The notes under the pieces were generated by a model. That model searched no databases, was not told where the DNA came from, and saw only the letters and a program-made list of their open reading frames with translations. A DNA stretch of 45,432 nucleotides, taken from Psychrobacter sp. GTDB taxonomy: Bacteria > Pseudomonadota > Gammaproteobacteria > Pseudomonadales > Moraxellaceae. The position numbers and the translations under genes are program-made. The stretch is taken from NCBI RefSeq assembly GCF_030454045.1, contig NZ_JAKDJE010000019.1, positions 1 through 45,432 on the forward strand, read 5' to 3'. Of this stretch, positions 44,668 to 45,432 are shown piece by piece; within the stretch, counting starts at the first letter, position 1, and the number at the start of each line of letters is the position of its first letter.

Positions 44668-44708
44668 ATGTCAGTAATTTATATGCCTTGCTATCAACGC
44701 CAAAGGGT

Positions 44709-45275
44709 TTATTTTGGTCGAGTAGCATTGGCCTCATGTGCCAAAAACCCTTCTTCAGTCACATCGAGCTCTTCATGTTTCAACTCTACTTGAATACTAT
44801 CGGTATGGATATGTGTGCTCTTATTGACTTCAATTTCTTGGATGGCGTAGGTATCTTTGGTAATAGTTGCTACTTGGCGTGATAAAACGATCTCAATCGG
44901 CTCGTTACCAACCTCTATTTGTTTACCATTGACGGTCACAACGGCTTTACTATCTAGTGAGGGTTCAACATGACGCAATATATCTCTGTCATCATAGTTA
45001 CCTGACAGTAATTCTTGACTCTCTGCATCATGATACTCAGTGCGAATGGTAATGTATTCTTCTATAAGCTCAATAGGCACTTCAATGGTCTTGGTGCGGG
45101 CATGCTTGGTGACAGTGACTTTACCTACATCCAAGCGTTCCTTATTGATGACAGGACGCTCTTCTAATAGCTCTAAATGTCCAACATTGACTCTATTTGA
45201 TGTCTTATCAGTGAACGTATCTTGTGTATTGTCTAATTCGTCTTGGTATAAGCTGTTTGTGTGGTCAGTTGTCAT
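44709..45275 (-). CDS. DUF2382 (YsnF/AvaK-type) domain protein
   Basis: The 188-residue acidic protein has no signal peptide or membrane segment. Residues about 33-85 (LELLEERPVINKERLDVGKV then HARTKTIEVPIELIEEYI) match the DUF2382 pattern, and a second, weaker copy follows at about 125-185 (IEIVLSRQV...IQVELKHEELDV). Proteins with this domain are often stress-induced and found near general-stress genes, but their biochemistry is not known. A good AAGGA ribosome site lies about 9 nt before the ATG. It converges on the lipoprotein gene. The last 157 bases of the window hold its upstream region and nothing else that I can identify. Confidence 0.8.
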   Translation of the reverse strand: MTTDHTNSLYQDELDNTQDTFTDKTSNRVNVGHLELLEERPVINKERLDVGKVTVTKHARTKTIEVPIELIEEYITIRTEYHDAESQELLSGNYDDRDILRHVEPSLDSKAVVTVNGKQIEVGNEPIEIVLSRQVATITKDTYAIQEIEVNKSTHIHTDSIQVELKHEELDVTEEGFLAHEANATRPK

Positions 45276-45432
45276 TATTATTTCCTTATCGTTATCAAGT
45301 CATGGGTTATGCAAGAGGAGGTATCAATGAGTGATATTAGACTTATTACTATTATTACGCATTATTATAATAAATCATGGTGTAATGGACAAAATTCATG
45401 CTAAAAAGTAGGTGGTAGTCGCTAATGGACAT

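Overview
The window looks like chromosomal DNA of a gammaproteobacterium of the Moraxellaceae, most likely Psychrobacter. This is inferred from gene content and protein style: a WS/DGAT wax ester synthase, dispersed type II secretion genes, Q/S/D-rich proteins, a Moraxella/Pseudomonas-like type IV pilus set and moderate GC. No database search was possible, so the genus is a judgement.

Layout. 1-8.8 kb is mostly housekeeping metabolism: a cytochrome c' lipoprotein, ribA-hemF (riboflavin and haem), dxs (isoprenoids), suhB, a wax ester synthase and thiG. 9.2-15.2 kb holds the type II secretion ATPase gspE, a decayed RidA-family fragment, a hotdog-fold DUF4442 protein and a two-gene McrBC-type restriction system whose McrC begins with an in-frame 15-bp tandem repeat. 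At 15.3-15.9 kb are three tRNA genes (Pro-TGG, Arg-TCT, His-GTG), with a near-consensus promoter before tRNA-Pro. 16.2-26.5 kb carries an AraC-type regulator, an unrecognised protein, gspF, gspG, a free-standing DsbD alpha-domain protein directly before full-length dsbD, the outer-membrane phospholipase pldA and comF.

26.8-35.6 kb is a type IV pilus locus: a fimT/fimU-type pilin, pilV, pilW, pilX, pilY1 and two pilE-type minor pilins, mostly overlapping or closely spaced. A separately transcribed major-type pilin follows, with a good sigma-54 (-24/-12) promoter. Immediately after it is the most unusual stretch of the window (35.55-36.87 kb). A second pilin start has its own sigma-54-like promoter but is cut to 57 codons at the edge of a palindromic BIME. 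Five REP-family palindromes lie around a REP-associated tyrosine transposase (RAYT). One REP copy appears to serve as the fdxA terminator.

36.9-45.3 kb returns to core genes: fdxA, a long mutS, secA, then a small lipoprotein and a DUF2382 stress-type protein that converge on one shared terminator.

How the genes work together. The pilus genes form one machine: minor pilins plus the PilY1 tip adhesin prime a fibre built from the sigma-54-controlled pilin. GspE, GspF and GspG belong to the type II secretion system, and DsbD feeds reducing power to the periplasm. McrBC is a modification-dependent defence module. The RAYT-REP cluster is a domesticated transposase with its palindromes, and it appears to have reshaped the end of the pilin locus.
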